Below are positions 43,449 to 54,289 of a stretch of 64,000 nt of DNA, in pieces. Positions within the stretch are counted from its first letter, which is position 1. Every line of letters begins with the position of its first letter. Under the pieces are notes generated by a model, which was given only the letters and a program-made list of their open reading frames with translations, ran no database searches and was not told the origin of the DNA. The translations under genes were made by a program, and so were the position numbers. Origin of the DNA: Betaproteobacteria bacterium (GTDB taxonomy: Bacteria; Pseudomonadota; Gammaproteobacteria; Burkholderiales; Ga0077523); assembly GCA_016713305.1 (NCBI GenBank), contig JADJPK010000004.1, positions 310,001 through 374,000 on the forward strand. The letters run 5' to 3'.

Positions 43449-45068
43449 GTGTCTCGGCAACGCCGGCCTTCCGCACATTCCGCTGCTGCATCCTTCCGCG
43501 CTCCCGCCCGCATCGCCGGTGCGTGCTTCATTGCCGCCTGCCTGAATGCCTGCGGCGGGACGCTCTGGAACACTCGCCAGCCGGCGACCGCGCCTTCCTA
43601 CGGTTATGTGGACACGAGCGGCACCCGTCTCGGATCGAAGGTGCGCGAGGCCGGGGCCGCCCACCCGGGAAAGTCGGGATTCGTTCTGCTGCATCGGGGC
43701 CTGGATGCCTTCGCCACGCGCATCGCCCTGATCGATGCCGCCGACCGTTCGATCGACATGCAGTACTACATCTTCCGGGACGACACGACGGGGTCCCTGA
43801 TCATCGACCGGCTGCTCGCCGCCGCGGACCGCGGGGTGCGGGTCCGCCTGCTGCTCGACGACTGGGGCACGAGCGCGATGAACGACGACGATGTCGCCGC
43901 CCTGGACGCGCATCCGAACATCGAGATCCGCCTCTTCAACCCGAACCGCCACCGGTCGGGGTTTTCCCGGCTGGCCGAGCTCGCCACGAATTTCGCGCGG
44001 GTGAACCGGCGCATGCACAACAAGCTCCTCATCGCGGACAACCAGGCGGCGGTCATCGGGGGCCGCAACATCGGCGATGAGTACTTCAACGCGACCGACG
44101 TGGACTTCCAGGACATCGATGTGCTTGGCGCAGGGCCCATTGCCAACCGTTGCACCGGGAGCTTCGACGCATACTGGAACAGCCCGTTCTCGGTTCCGAT
44201 CGCCGAGCTGGGTCGCTTCGATGCGAGCACGGAAAAGCTGGCGTCGCTGTCGGTGACATTGCGCCGCTTTGCCCAGTCTCGCGCCGGGTCCCCCCGCGCC
44301 GAGGCCATGGCGGACTCCGACATCGCGCGCGCACTGCGCAGCCGCTGGCCGCGTTCGGTATGGGCGGACGCGAGCCTGCTGCAGGACGCTCCCGACAAGG
44401 TTCTCGACAAGGCGGAGGAACCGGCCGAGCGGTTCCTCGGAGTGAACCTGGCGGCGCAGACGGAATCGGTGAGATCCGAGCTGCTGGTCGTCTCGTCCTA
44501 TTTCGTGCCGGGGCCGGCGGGCGTCGAGTTCTTCGGCCGCAAGGTGCGTGAGAACGTCCGCGTGAGAATCCTGACCAACACGCTGGCGGCGACGGATGTC
44601 TGGCTCGTGCATGCGGGATACAAGAAATTCCGGCGTCCGCTGCTGCGCGCCGGGGTGGACCTGTACGAACTGCGGCCCCAGGCACGCGGCGATGCGCGCA
44701 TCCGGAAGATCCTCGGCGCCACGCGCTCCAGCCTGCACGGCAAGGCGTTCGTCTACGACCGCAAGGCCGTGTTCGTCGGATCGCTCAACATCGATCCCCG
44801 CTCCATGAGGCAGAACACCGAGGTGGGGCTGCTCGTCTACAGCCGCGAGCTGGCAGAGCAGGTCGCGGGGCTGTTCGATCGCTGGACTTCGCCCGGGTCG
44901 GCCTATCGGGTGCGTCTGGACCGGACGGTGGACGGGTCGGAGATCCTGACATGGCAGGGCGAGCGTGCTGGCGAGCCCGTCACGCTCTTCACCGAGCCCG
45001 AAGCGGGATTCTGGCGCCGTCTGGGCGCCAACCTCTTTTCCGCGCTGCCGATCGAATCCCAGCTGTAG
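43449..45068 (+). CDS. Phospholipase D-family lipoprotein, cardiolipin synthase-like
   Basis: A 539-residue protein from a GTG at 43449, with a lipobox-like signal (IAGACFIAACLNACGG; lipidation at the last cysteine). Two HKD catalytic motifs are present: HNKLLIADNQAAVIGGRN and HGKAFVYDRKAVFVGSLN, each with the following GxxN/D pattern. PLD enzymes of this type (ClsC/YmdC-like) form or cleave phosphodiester bonds in phospholipids, here probably facing the periplasm. The frame is open to 43284, but that part overlaps the divergent transporter gene. A hairpin follows directly. Confidence 0.83.
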   Translation: MSRQRRPSAHSAAASFRAPARIAGACFIAACLNACGGTLWNTRQPATAPSYGYVDTSGTRLGSKVREAGAAHPGKSGFVLLHRGLDAFATRIALIDAADRSIDMQYYIFRDDTTGSLIIDRLLAAADRGVRVRLLLDDWGTSAMNDDDVAALDAHPNIEIRLFNPNRHRSGFSRLAELATNFARVNRRMHNKLLIADNQAAVIGGRNIGDEYFNATDVDFQDIDVLGAGPIANRCTGSFDAYWNSPFSVPIAELGRFDASTEKLASLSVTLRRFAQSRAGSPRAEAMADSDIARALRSRWPRSVWADASLLQDAPDKVLDKAEEPAERFLGVNLAAQTESVRSELLVVSSYFVPGPAGVEFFGRKVRENVRVRILTNTLAATDVWLVHAGYKKFRRPLLRAGVDLYELRPQARGDARIRKILGATRSSLHGKAFVYDRKAVFVGSLNIDPRSMRQNTEVGLLVYSRELAEQVAGLFDRWTSPGSAYRVRLDRTVDGSEILTWQGERAGEPVTLFTEPEAGFWRRLGANLFSALPIESQL

Positions 45069-45100
45069 CGGCGGCGAAGGCCTCCTCGGCCTGCCGCCGC
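45068..45100. terminator. Bidirectional terminator hairpin between convergent genes
   Basis: GCGGCGGC (45068-45075) with GCCGCCGC (45093-45100), an inner AGGCC/GGCCT stem and a five-base loop, set exactly between the PLD-like and htpG stops. Two unpaired bases interrupt the stem; no long T run. Confidence 0.6.
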
Positions 45101-45117
45101 CTTCCAGCGTCCCGGCC

Positions 45118-47022
<1,905 letters not shown>

Positions 47023-47087
47023 GATGTCTTCCTCTGCAAGTCGGTGTACGGACGGTTGTCCGCCGCGCGGACGGATTCCGCGCGAAA

Positions 47088-47114
47088 ATGCGGGCAGCCT
47101 GACACGATTTCAAG
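47088..47114 (-). promoter_or_regulatory. Sigma-32 (heat-shock) promoter of htpG
   Basis: On the minus strand: CTTGAAA (47114-47108), 13 bases, then CCCGCAT (47094-47088). This agrees with the RpoH pattern CTTGAAA-N11-16-CCCCAT. Predicted initiation is near 47080, giving a leader of about 58 bases. The site lies in the 107-base divergent gap shared with the sugar dehydrogenase gene. Confidence 0.7.
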
Positions 47115-47129
47115 CCCGGAGGTGTCGCA

Positions 47130-48236
<1,107 letters not shown>

Positions 48237-48269
48237 GACGGCGGGCCCGGGTCAGGGCGCCGGTCGCGC

Positions 48270-50438
48270 TCAGCAGCGGGTGGCCCAGACCGAGTCGTCC
48301 GCGACCAGTTCCATGAGCCGTACGTAATCCGTCTTGCCGTTCCCGAGCAGCGGAATCTCCGGCATGTGGATCATGTTTCGCGCCACGGCGAGATCCTGCG
48401 CCCCGAGGGCTCGTGCGGCCTTCAGCAGCCGGGAACGCGTCAGTTCGGGGTCGGCCGTGAAGAGCACGGTCGTTTCACCTCCCGCCGCCTCGAGCTTGAG
48501 CACCGCGGCGTGGAGGCACGCGGGAGAAGCCGCGGCCGCCACACGCTCGACCTGATCGAGCGATACCATTTCGCCAGCGATCTTCGCGAACCGCTTCACG
48601 CGTCCGACGATGCGCAGGAAACCCTCGTCGTCGATGTCGACCACGTCTCCGGTCCGATACCACCCCTCGCCGAACTCCGAGGATACCGGCTGAATCAGGC
48701 CGGGTGCGTCGTACTGCATGTAGCCCAGCATGAGCGCCGGCCCACGCACGTGCAGGACGCCGCCGCGCTCGATTCCCGGGACCTTCTCGATGCGAGCCTC
48801 GGTCCCGGGAAGCAGCCTGCCCACGCACCCCTGACGGTACCCGAGCGGCGTGGAGAGGGAGATCACCGTGCACTCCGTCGCCCCATAACCCTCGAAGATG
48901 CGCAGCCCGAACTTCTCGAGCCAGGTCTTGGCGACTTCCTCGCCCAGCTTCTCGCCGCCCGAGATCACGTAGCGGACCGTGCCGAAATCCCCGGGATGCG
49001 CATGACGGGCGTAGAACCCGAGGAAGGTGCTGGTGCCGAAGAGATAGGTGGCGTCCCTGCGATAGGCGATTTCGGGGATCGCCCGGTAACGCAGGGGCGA
49101 GACGTAGAGAAAGAGCTGGGTGCCGGTAAGAAGACACAGCCATACGCCCGCCGTGAAACTGTAGACGTGGTACATCGGCAAGGCATTGAGGACCTTGTCC
49201 GCCGGAGAGAAGTCCAGCACCGTGGCGATCTGACGGATGTTCGCCTGCATGGCCGCGTGCGACAACGCCACACCCTTTGGCCGCCCTTCCGAGCCTGACG
49301 TGAAGAGGATCGCGGCGACATCGTGCGGATTCACCCGCACGCGCACCAGCCGGGGCGCCCTCATGGCGAAACCCACGAGCCACAGCTTGTCCAGCACGCC
49401 GAATTCCTGGCGGATGTCCTCGAGATGGAGGATGCGGACACCTTCCAGCGCCGCAATGAGCGGTTCCAACCCCGCCTGCTCGACGAACGCACGGGAAGTG
49501 ACGACCGTCCTGAGATTGGCCGTGACGCGGGCGCTCTCGATTCCGTGGGGACCGCTGGTGTAGTTGAGCATGGCCGCCACACGGCCCTGGCACTGAAGAC
49601 CGAGCACGGCGCCGACCGAGGCGAACATGTTGGGGAGCATCACGCCGACGGTCTCGCCGGGTTGCGTGTAGCGGGCGAGCCACCGCCCGATCGCCAGGCT
49701 CGCCTTCAGCAGGTCGCCGTAGGTCTTGGGTTCCTCGCGCATGTCCTCGAGGATCTCTGTACGCCTGCCGCGGCGCTGGACGGCATCCAGAAAAGCATCG
49801 TAGAGGCCTTGGGCGACGTGGGAACGGAACGCGGCGGCCTGCATCGTGGCGGCGAGTTCCCGCGCGCCGGCCTCCCGCCGCGCCCTCGGCCCGGCCTGCC
49901 GGCGGGGATCGATGTGAGTGGCCGAGTGGATGTGCAACTGCACGCGCGTGTCGCCGAAGCCCCGGTCTTCCCGGTGCTCGACGTGGATGGGCACCAGCGA
50001 CGCGCCGCTTCGCATGGCGAGCATCGCTGCGCCTTCGTAGATCTTCATCACGTTGGCGGCGCGTTCCACGCGGCCTTCCGGAAACATGGCCACGATGCGG
50101 CCTCGTTCGATCAGCCGCAGGGCCTTCTTGACCGTCATCGGATCGTTGATGTCCCAGGTCTCGTGGTCGAAGAACCGGGCAAGCAGGCGCGTGCGGAAGG
50201 ACCGGAGTTCCTCCCGCGGGAACAGCACGACCGGCCGCACGGGAAGGCAGCATCCGAGGAAGAACGCGTCCAGGGGATGCGGGTGATTGGCAATGATCAG
50301 GACCCGGCGGCCGAAGAGAGGCGCCGGTTCTCCGCTCACGCGAACGCGCCAGAACAGCTTGGCAGCGAGGCGGGCCAGAAAAGCGATGACCAGACGAACG
50401 CGCGGTTCAGGTTCCGCGCTCGTGCGTCGCCCCGTCAA
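48270..50438 (-). CDS. aas: Bifunctional acyltransferase/acyl-ACP synthetase (Aas)
   Basis: Two-domain membrane enzyme of 722 residues, close to E. coli Aas (719). The N-terminal PlsC-type acyltransferase has H52 and D57 in NHPHPLDAF (HX4D) and FPEGR at 119-123. The C-terminal adenylating domain has AILFTSGSEGRPKGVALSH, FEGYGATECTVIS and GWYRTGDVVDIDDEGFLRIVGR-like motifs (key parts GWYRTGD and GFLRIVGRVKRF). It reacylates lysophosphatidylethanolamine and activates fatty acids on ACP. No lplT flippase gene is adjacent, unlike in enterobacteria. It is divergent from the DSF synthase gene, which also handles acyl thioesters. Confidence 0.9.
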   Translation of the reverse strand: MTGRRTSAEPEPRVRLVIAFLARLAAKLFWRVRVSGEPAPLFGRRVLIIANHPHPLDAFFLGCCLPVRPVVLFPREELRSFRTRLLARFFDHETWDINDPMTVKKALRLIERGRIVAMFPEGRVERAANVMKIYEGAAMLAMRSGASLVPIHVEHREDRGFGDTRVQLHIHSATHIDPRRQAGPRARREAGARELAATMQAAAFRSHVAQGLYDAFLDAVQRRGRRTEILEDMREEPKTYGDLLKASLAIGRWLARYTQPGETVGVMLPNMFASVGAVLGLQCQGRVAAMLNYTSGPHGIESARVTANLRTVVTSRAFVEQAGLEPLIAALEGVRILHLEDIRQEFGVLDKLWLVGFAMRAPRLVRVRVNPHDVAAILFTSGSEGRPKGVALSHAAMQANIRQIATVLDFSPADKVLNALPMYHVYSFTAGVWLCLLTGTQLFLYVSPLRYRAIPEIAYRRDATYLFGTSTFLGFYARHAHPGDFGTVRYVISGGEKLGEEVAKTWLEKFGLRIFEGYGATECTVISLSTPLGYRQGCVGRLLPGTEARIEKVPGIERGGVLHVRGPALMLGYMQYDAPGLIQPVSSEFGEGWYRTGDVVDIDDEGFLRIVGRVKRFAKIAGEMVSLDQVERVAAAASPACLHAAVLKLEAAGGETTVLFTADPELTRSRLLKAARALGAQDLAVARNMIHMPEIPLLGNGKTDYVRLMELVADDSVWATRC

Positions 50439-50528
50439 GAACGGTCTCCCCGATGGCGCCGGCTCATTGCACCCCTTGCAAGGTGAAGATCGAAGGAAAG
50501 TCTGCGCATCTGTTCGATTCCCGGAGGA

Positions 50529-50610
50529 ATTTCGTTCCGGAAAGATTCCTTGAAGCCCACGAAACGTTCATTTCGTTAGATTTGCAGGATAAAAAGTCCC
50601 CTCGTACAGT
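50529..50610 (+). promoter_or_regulatory. rpfF promoter with repeated ATTTCGTT boxes
   Basis: TTGCAG (50582-50587), 17 bases, TACAGT (50605-50610) form a sigma-70-type promoter for the DSF synthase gene. Just upstream, ATTTCGTT occurs twice (50529-50536 and 50570-50577, 41 bases apart, about four helical turns). ACGAAA (50559-50564) pairs with TTTCGT (50571-50576) as an inverted repeat. The 248-base gap is shared with the divergent aas gene. These boxes are candidate sites for the MerR-type protein encoded downstream; that link is inference. Confidence 0.45.
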
Positions 50611-50686
50611 GGGTTAGCGACTTCCTTCGTAAGGTTACTCGCTTCACCCCCACATTGGAACCATCACATCCCGGGAGACTTCAGCC

Positions 50687-51610
50687 ATGGATATGCACAT
50701 CCCTCACGCCCTTGCCAAGCTCACCCAGCCCCATGCGGATGCGCGCCGGCACGAGCGAAAGGATTTCCTCTGCTCGGAGCAGCTGTCCGCTTCCTACTCG
50801 ACCGGACAGAACGCGATGTGGCTGAGAATGCATCCCACGCCCCGGCCCAGCTTCAATCCGTCGCTATTGCGGGATCTGTCGTGCTATTGCCGGCTGCTCG
50901 AAGACACGGGCGGTCACATCGACGCGACGGAATCCCAGCCCATCGAGTATGTGATCCTCGCTTCCGCGGTGAAGGGCGTCTTCAACTTCGGAGGCGACCT
51001 GTCGCTTTTCATGCGACTCATCGACGGGCGGGGTCAGGATGCGCTCCTCGATTACGGCATGGCCTGCGTGGACGTCCTCTACCGGAACCATGTGGCTCAC
51101 GGCCTTCGCGCCACGACCATCTCGCTGGTACAGGGCGAGTGCCTGGGAGGCGGGTTCGAAGCCGCGCTGTCCAGCGACGTGATCATCGCGGAGCGTTCGA
51201 GCCGCTTCGGCTTTCCGGAAATCCTGTTCAATCTCTTTCCCGGCATGGGCGCCTACTCCTTCCTGCAACGCCGCGTCGGCCGGGCCCGGACGGAAGAATT
51301 GCTTTCGAGTGGCAGGATTCTGAGCGCCGATGATATGCTTGCCTGGGGTATCGTGGACGTTGTCTGCGATGACGGAACGGGCGAGGCCGCGGTCCAGGCA
51401 TGGATCGATCGGGGCCGCAAGAACCGCAACGGGCTGGCTGGCATCGCAAGAGCTCGCCGACGGGTCGAGAGCATCGAATTCGAGGAATTGGCGGACGTGG
51501 TCAGGATCTGGGTCGAGACGGCCCTGGACCTTACCCATCGCGACCTCAAGCTCATGCAGCGTCTCGTGTCGCGGCAGGACGGTGTCGCCCGGTTGGAGGC
51601 CTTGCACTGA
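50687..51610 (+). CDS. rpfF: DSF synthase, RpfF-type crotonase
   Basis: Enoyl-CoA-hydratase-fold enzyme (307 residues) of the RpfF class, which makes cis-2-unsaturated fatty acid signals from 3-hydroxyacyl-ACP by dehydration and thioester cleavage. The two catalytic glutamates are E158 (GGGFEAALSSDVIIAE) and E178 (FGFPEILFNLFPGMGAYSF), exactly 20 residues apart as in Xanthomonas RpfF (E141/E161). GVFNFGGDLSLFMRLI is another RpfF-specific stretch that ordinary hydratases lack. The ATG at 50687 has GGGAGA upstream. It is followed after 61 bases by a MerR-PAS-GGDEF-EAL gene, echoing the rpfF-rpfR pair of Burkholderia. Signal chain length is not predictable here. Confidence 0.87.
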   Translation: MDMHIPHALAKLTQPHADARRHERKDFLCSEQLSASYSTGQNAMWLRMHPTPRPSFNPSLLRDLSCYCRLLEDTGGHIDATESQPIEYVILASAVKGVFNFGGDLSLFMRLIDGRGQDALLDYGMACVDVLYRNHVAHGLRATTISLVQGECLGGGFEAALSSDVIIAERSSRFGFPEILFNLFPGMGAYSFLQRRVGRARTEELLSSGRILSADDMLAWGIVDVVCDDGTGEAAVQAWIDRGRKNRNGLAGIARARRRVESIEFEELADVVRIWVETALDLTHRDLKLMQRLVSRQDGVARLEALH

Positions 51611-51671
51611 GGCCGGGTCGGACGGTCGGCGGACAGGGGCGCCGGCCGCGTTATTGGGGCAACCGCGAATC

Positions 51672-53625
51672 ATGCGCGAAGAAAAGCTCGAATACAGCAT
51701 CCAGGAAGTCGCCGAGAAGCTCGGCATTCCTGTGCAGAAACTGCGCCGCTGGGATGCCCAAGGCGTGCTCGTCGCCCGCCGCACCGACGGCGGCCATCGG
51801 CGCTACGCGAAGGAGATCGTCGACGGTCTCGCCGCCTCGTCGCTGGGCAGCACCATGGACCGCTACAACGACGAACTGGAGCACGCCCGGAAGGCGCTTC
51901 AGGAAAAGCGCCGGATCATCCAGCTGCTGCTGGAAAGCGAAAGCCGCTATCGCGACCTGGTCGAGACGTCCCATGACCTCATCTGGACGACCGACTCCCA
52001 GGGACGCTTCACCTACCTGAACGGCGCCGCCTACGAGATCTTCGGTCTCAAGCCACAGGAACTCATCGGCCGCTGCTTCTTCGATTTCGAGGCGAAACCC
52101 TCTCATCTGTCCAACCGGCGCTTCTTCTCCCAGCTGAAGAAGGTCGGCGAGGTCAAGAACCACACCACTCAGCTCTGGTCCGTGGATGGCACGGAGCGCT
52201 GGGTCGGCATCAATGCCCGCGTGGCGCACGATGAAGCCGGCGGCGTGATGTGCATCCGTGGTACCGCCCGCGACATCACGGAACAGCAGCAGGCGGCGAT
52301 GCAGACCGAGTACTTCGCCACCCACGATCCGCTGACGGGCCTGCCCAATCGCGTAAGCCTTCACAAGTCCGTCGAGCGCGCCCTGTCCCTGCACGAGAAG
52401 GGCGCGGTCATCTTCCTCGACCTCGATCACTTCAAGTACGTCAACGACAACGTGGGACACCGCCGCGGGGACCAGATGCTGGTTTCCGTGGGGGAATCCT
52501 GCGTGAAGTGGCCGAAGGCCTGGGGGGCAAGGTCTTCCGGCTGGGCGGCGACGAGTACGCCGCTCTGGTACCCGGTGCCCTGCGGCCGCAGGCCCAGGAA
52601 TTCGCCGATGCCTTGCTGAACCGGCTGCGCCAATGTCCCATTCCCCTGCCTGACGAAGGCCGGGTCATCACGCTGACAGGATCGGCCGGGATTGCCCTGT
52701 ATCCCTTCCACAGTGCCGAGCCTAACGGATTGTTCGCCTGTGCCGACATCGCCATGTACCAGGCGAAGGATGCCGGCCGGAACCGCATGATCATCTACGG
52801 GCAGGATGGGGCGATGCGTTGCGCACCACCCACCGGCGCGTGTTGTGGGCCAAGCAATTGCGGGAGGTGCTGGACGAGGATCGGATCCTTCTCTACGTCC
52901 AGCCCGTCATCCGGCTGAACGACGAGGAACCGATGCACTACGAGGTGCTCGTGCGCATCGAGGATGACGATGGCCGGATCATTTCGCCACACCAGTTCAT
53001 CGATGCGGCCGAGTCGCTGGGGCTGGTGCAGGAGATCGATCTGCGGGTAGTGCAGAAACTTCTCCAGTATCTGAGCGCTCCGGATCGTCGTTCGATGCGC
53101 TCGCGCTTCTTCGTCAATCTTTCACGTGTGAGCATCTCCGATCCCGACTGGACACGGCGCTTCCACGCGCTGCTCGATCAGTCGGACGTCTCCCGCGGCC
53201 AGCTGGTCTTCGAGATTTCCGAGGCGGCCGCCATGGCGGAAGTATCCATCAGCAAGACCTTCATACGCGATCTCAAGGAAAAGGGATTCCGGTTCGCCCT
53301 GGACAACTTCGGCTCGGGCTTCAGCTCGTTCTATTATCTTCGGCAGTTCGACGTCGACTACATCAAGATCGATGGGAGCTTCGTTCGCGATCTCACCCGC
53401 GACGACGCGAACGGAATCTTCGTGAAAGCCCTGTGCGATGTGGGCCAGGGATTGTCGAAACAGGTGATTGCCAAGTGGGTGGAAACGCCCGAGGTGCTCT
53501 CGCGGCTCAACGACATGAAGGTCGAGTACGCTCAGGGCTTCCTCTTCAACAAGCCGTTCCCGATCGAAGCGCCCGAGACGCGCGAACCCGTCTTCCGTCA
53601 GCCTCAGGCCGCCGCCCGGCACTGA
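51672..53625 (+). pseudogene. MerR-PAS-GGDEF-EAL c-di-GMP signalling protein, two frameshifts
   Basis: About 650 residues when two single-base deletions are repaired. An N-terminal MerR-like HTH (YSIQEVAEKLGIPVQKLRRWD, given as YSIQEVAEKLGIP and VQKLRRWDAQG; then RRTDGGHRRY) leads into a coiled coil and a PAS domain (DLIWTTDSQGRFTYLNGAA). The GGDEF domain begins THDPLTGLPNR and has RLGGDEYAAL after the first shift (G run 52490-52494). After a second shift (G run 52808-52811) the EAL domain follows: HYEVLVRI, FFVNLSRVSI, VFEISEAAA, ALDNFGSGFSS, YIKIDGSF and QGFLFNKPF. DDFGTG reads DNFGSG and AEGVET reads AKWVET, so phosphodiesterase activity may be weak. Placement after rpfF suggests an RpfR-like DSF receptor with DNA binding. 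Indels may be technical. Confidence 0.8.
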
Positions 53626-53644
53626 CGCGCTCTTCCCGGTCCCG

Positions 53645-53660
53645 CGCCGCTTTCGCGGCG
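53645..53660 (+). terminator. Hairpin after the GGDEF-EAL gene
   Basis: CGCCGC, TTTC, GCGGCG, 19 bases past the stop and between convergent genes. No T run follows, so a terminator role is tentative. Confidence 0.35.
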
Positions 53661-53677
53661 TTCGCCGGTCTCGCGGC

Positions 53678-54289
53678 TCAAGGAGCAGCGGCGTCGGCTT
53701 CGTCGAGAGGCCAGCCCGAACGGAGGCGGTCGGCCCAGAAGAGAGCCATCTGGGTCTTGACCTCGGTGATGCGCCCCGTGCGGATCCATTCCAGGGCTTC
53801 GTCGAGAGGAACGATCAGGGTTTCGAGGAATTCCTCGTCATCGAGATTGCGCCTCGAAAAGCTGAGCCCGCGTGCGATGTAGACCTCGACCATCTCGTCG
53901 GAGTATCCGATGCAGGGATGCAAAGTGCAAAGCCGCGCCCAGCGGGCGGCCGTATAGCCGGTCTCCTCGAGCAGTTCGCGCTTGGCTGTCTCCAGATGGG
54001 GCTCCCCCGCCTCGAGCTTTCCTGCGGGCAATTCGTAGAAGTGCTGCCCCACGGGGTAGCGGAACTGCCGCTCCAGCAACACGGACCAGTCGTCGAAGAG
54101 AGGGAGAATGACTGCGGCACCGGGATGAACGACGTATTCCCGCCGTGCGCTGTTGCCATCCGGCAGACGCACGGTGTCCTCGCGCACTTCAAGCATGCGG
54201 CCGCGATAGACGACCGTGGTGGCGATGCGATGCTCGGTGAAATCGTGCTCCGGCAGGCCGCCGCCGGAGGGTAGCGGCATCTCGGGCAT
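53678..54289 (-). CDS. Nudix hydrolase, ADP-ribose pyrophosphatase-like
   Basis: A 203-residue Nudix hydrolase. The Nudix box is complete: G, 5 residues, E, 7 residues, REL-EETG (AGKLEAGEPHLETAKRELLE then ETGY). VVHPGAAVILPLFDD and YPVGQHFYELPAGKLE are typical of ADP-ribose/nucleoside-diphosphate-sugar enzymes (NudF type). The ATG at 54289 overlaps the nuoN stop (ATGA), so it is translated with the complex I operon. A link with NADH/ADP-ribose turnover is plausible; this neighbour is frequent after nuoN in betaproteobacteria. Confidence 0.87.
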   Translation of the reverse strand: MPEMPLPSGGGLPEHDFTEHRIATTVVYRGRMLEVREDTVRLPDGNSARREYVVHPGAAVILPLFDDWSVLLERQFRYPVGQHFYELPAGKLEAGEPHLETAKRELLEETGYTAARWARLCTLHPCIGYSDEMVEVYIARGLSFSRRNLDDEEFLETLIVPLDEALEWIRTGRITEVKTQMALFWADRLRSGWPLDEADAAAP

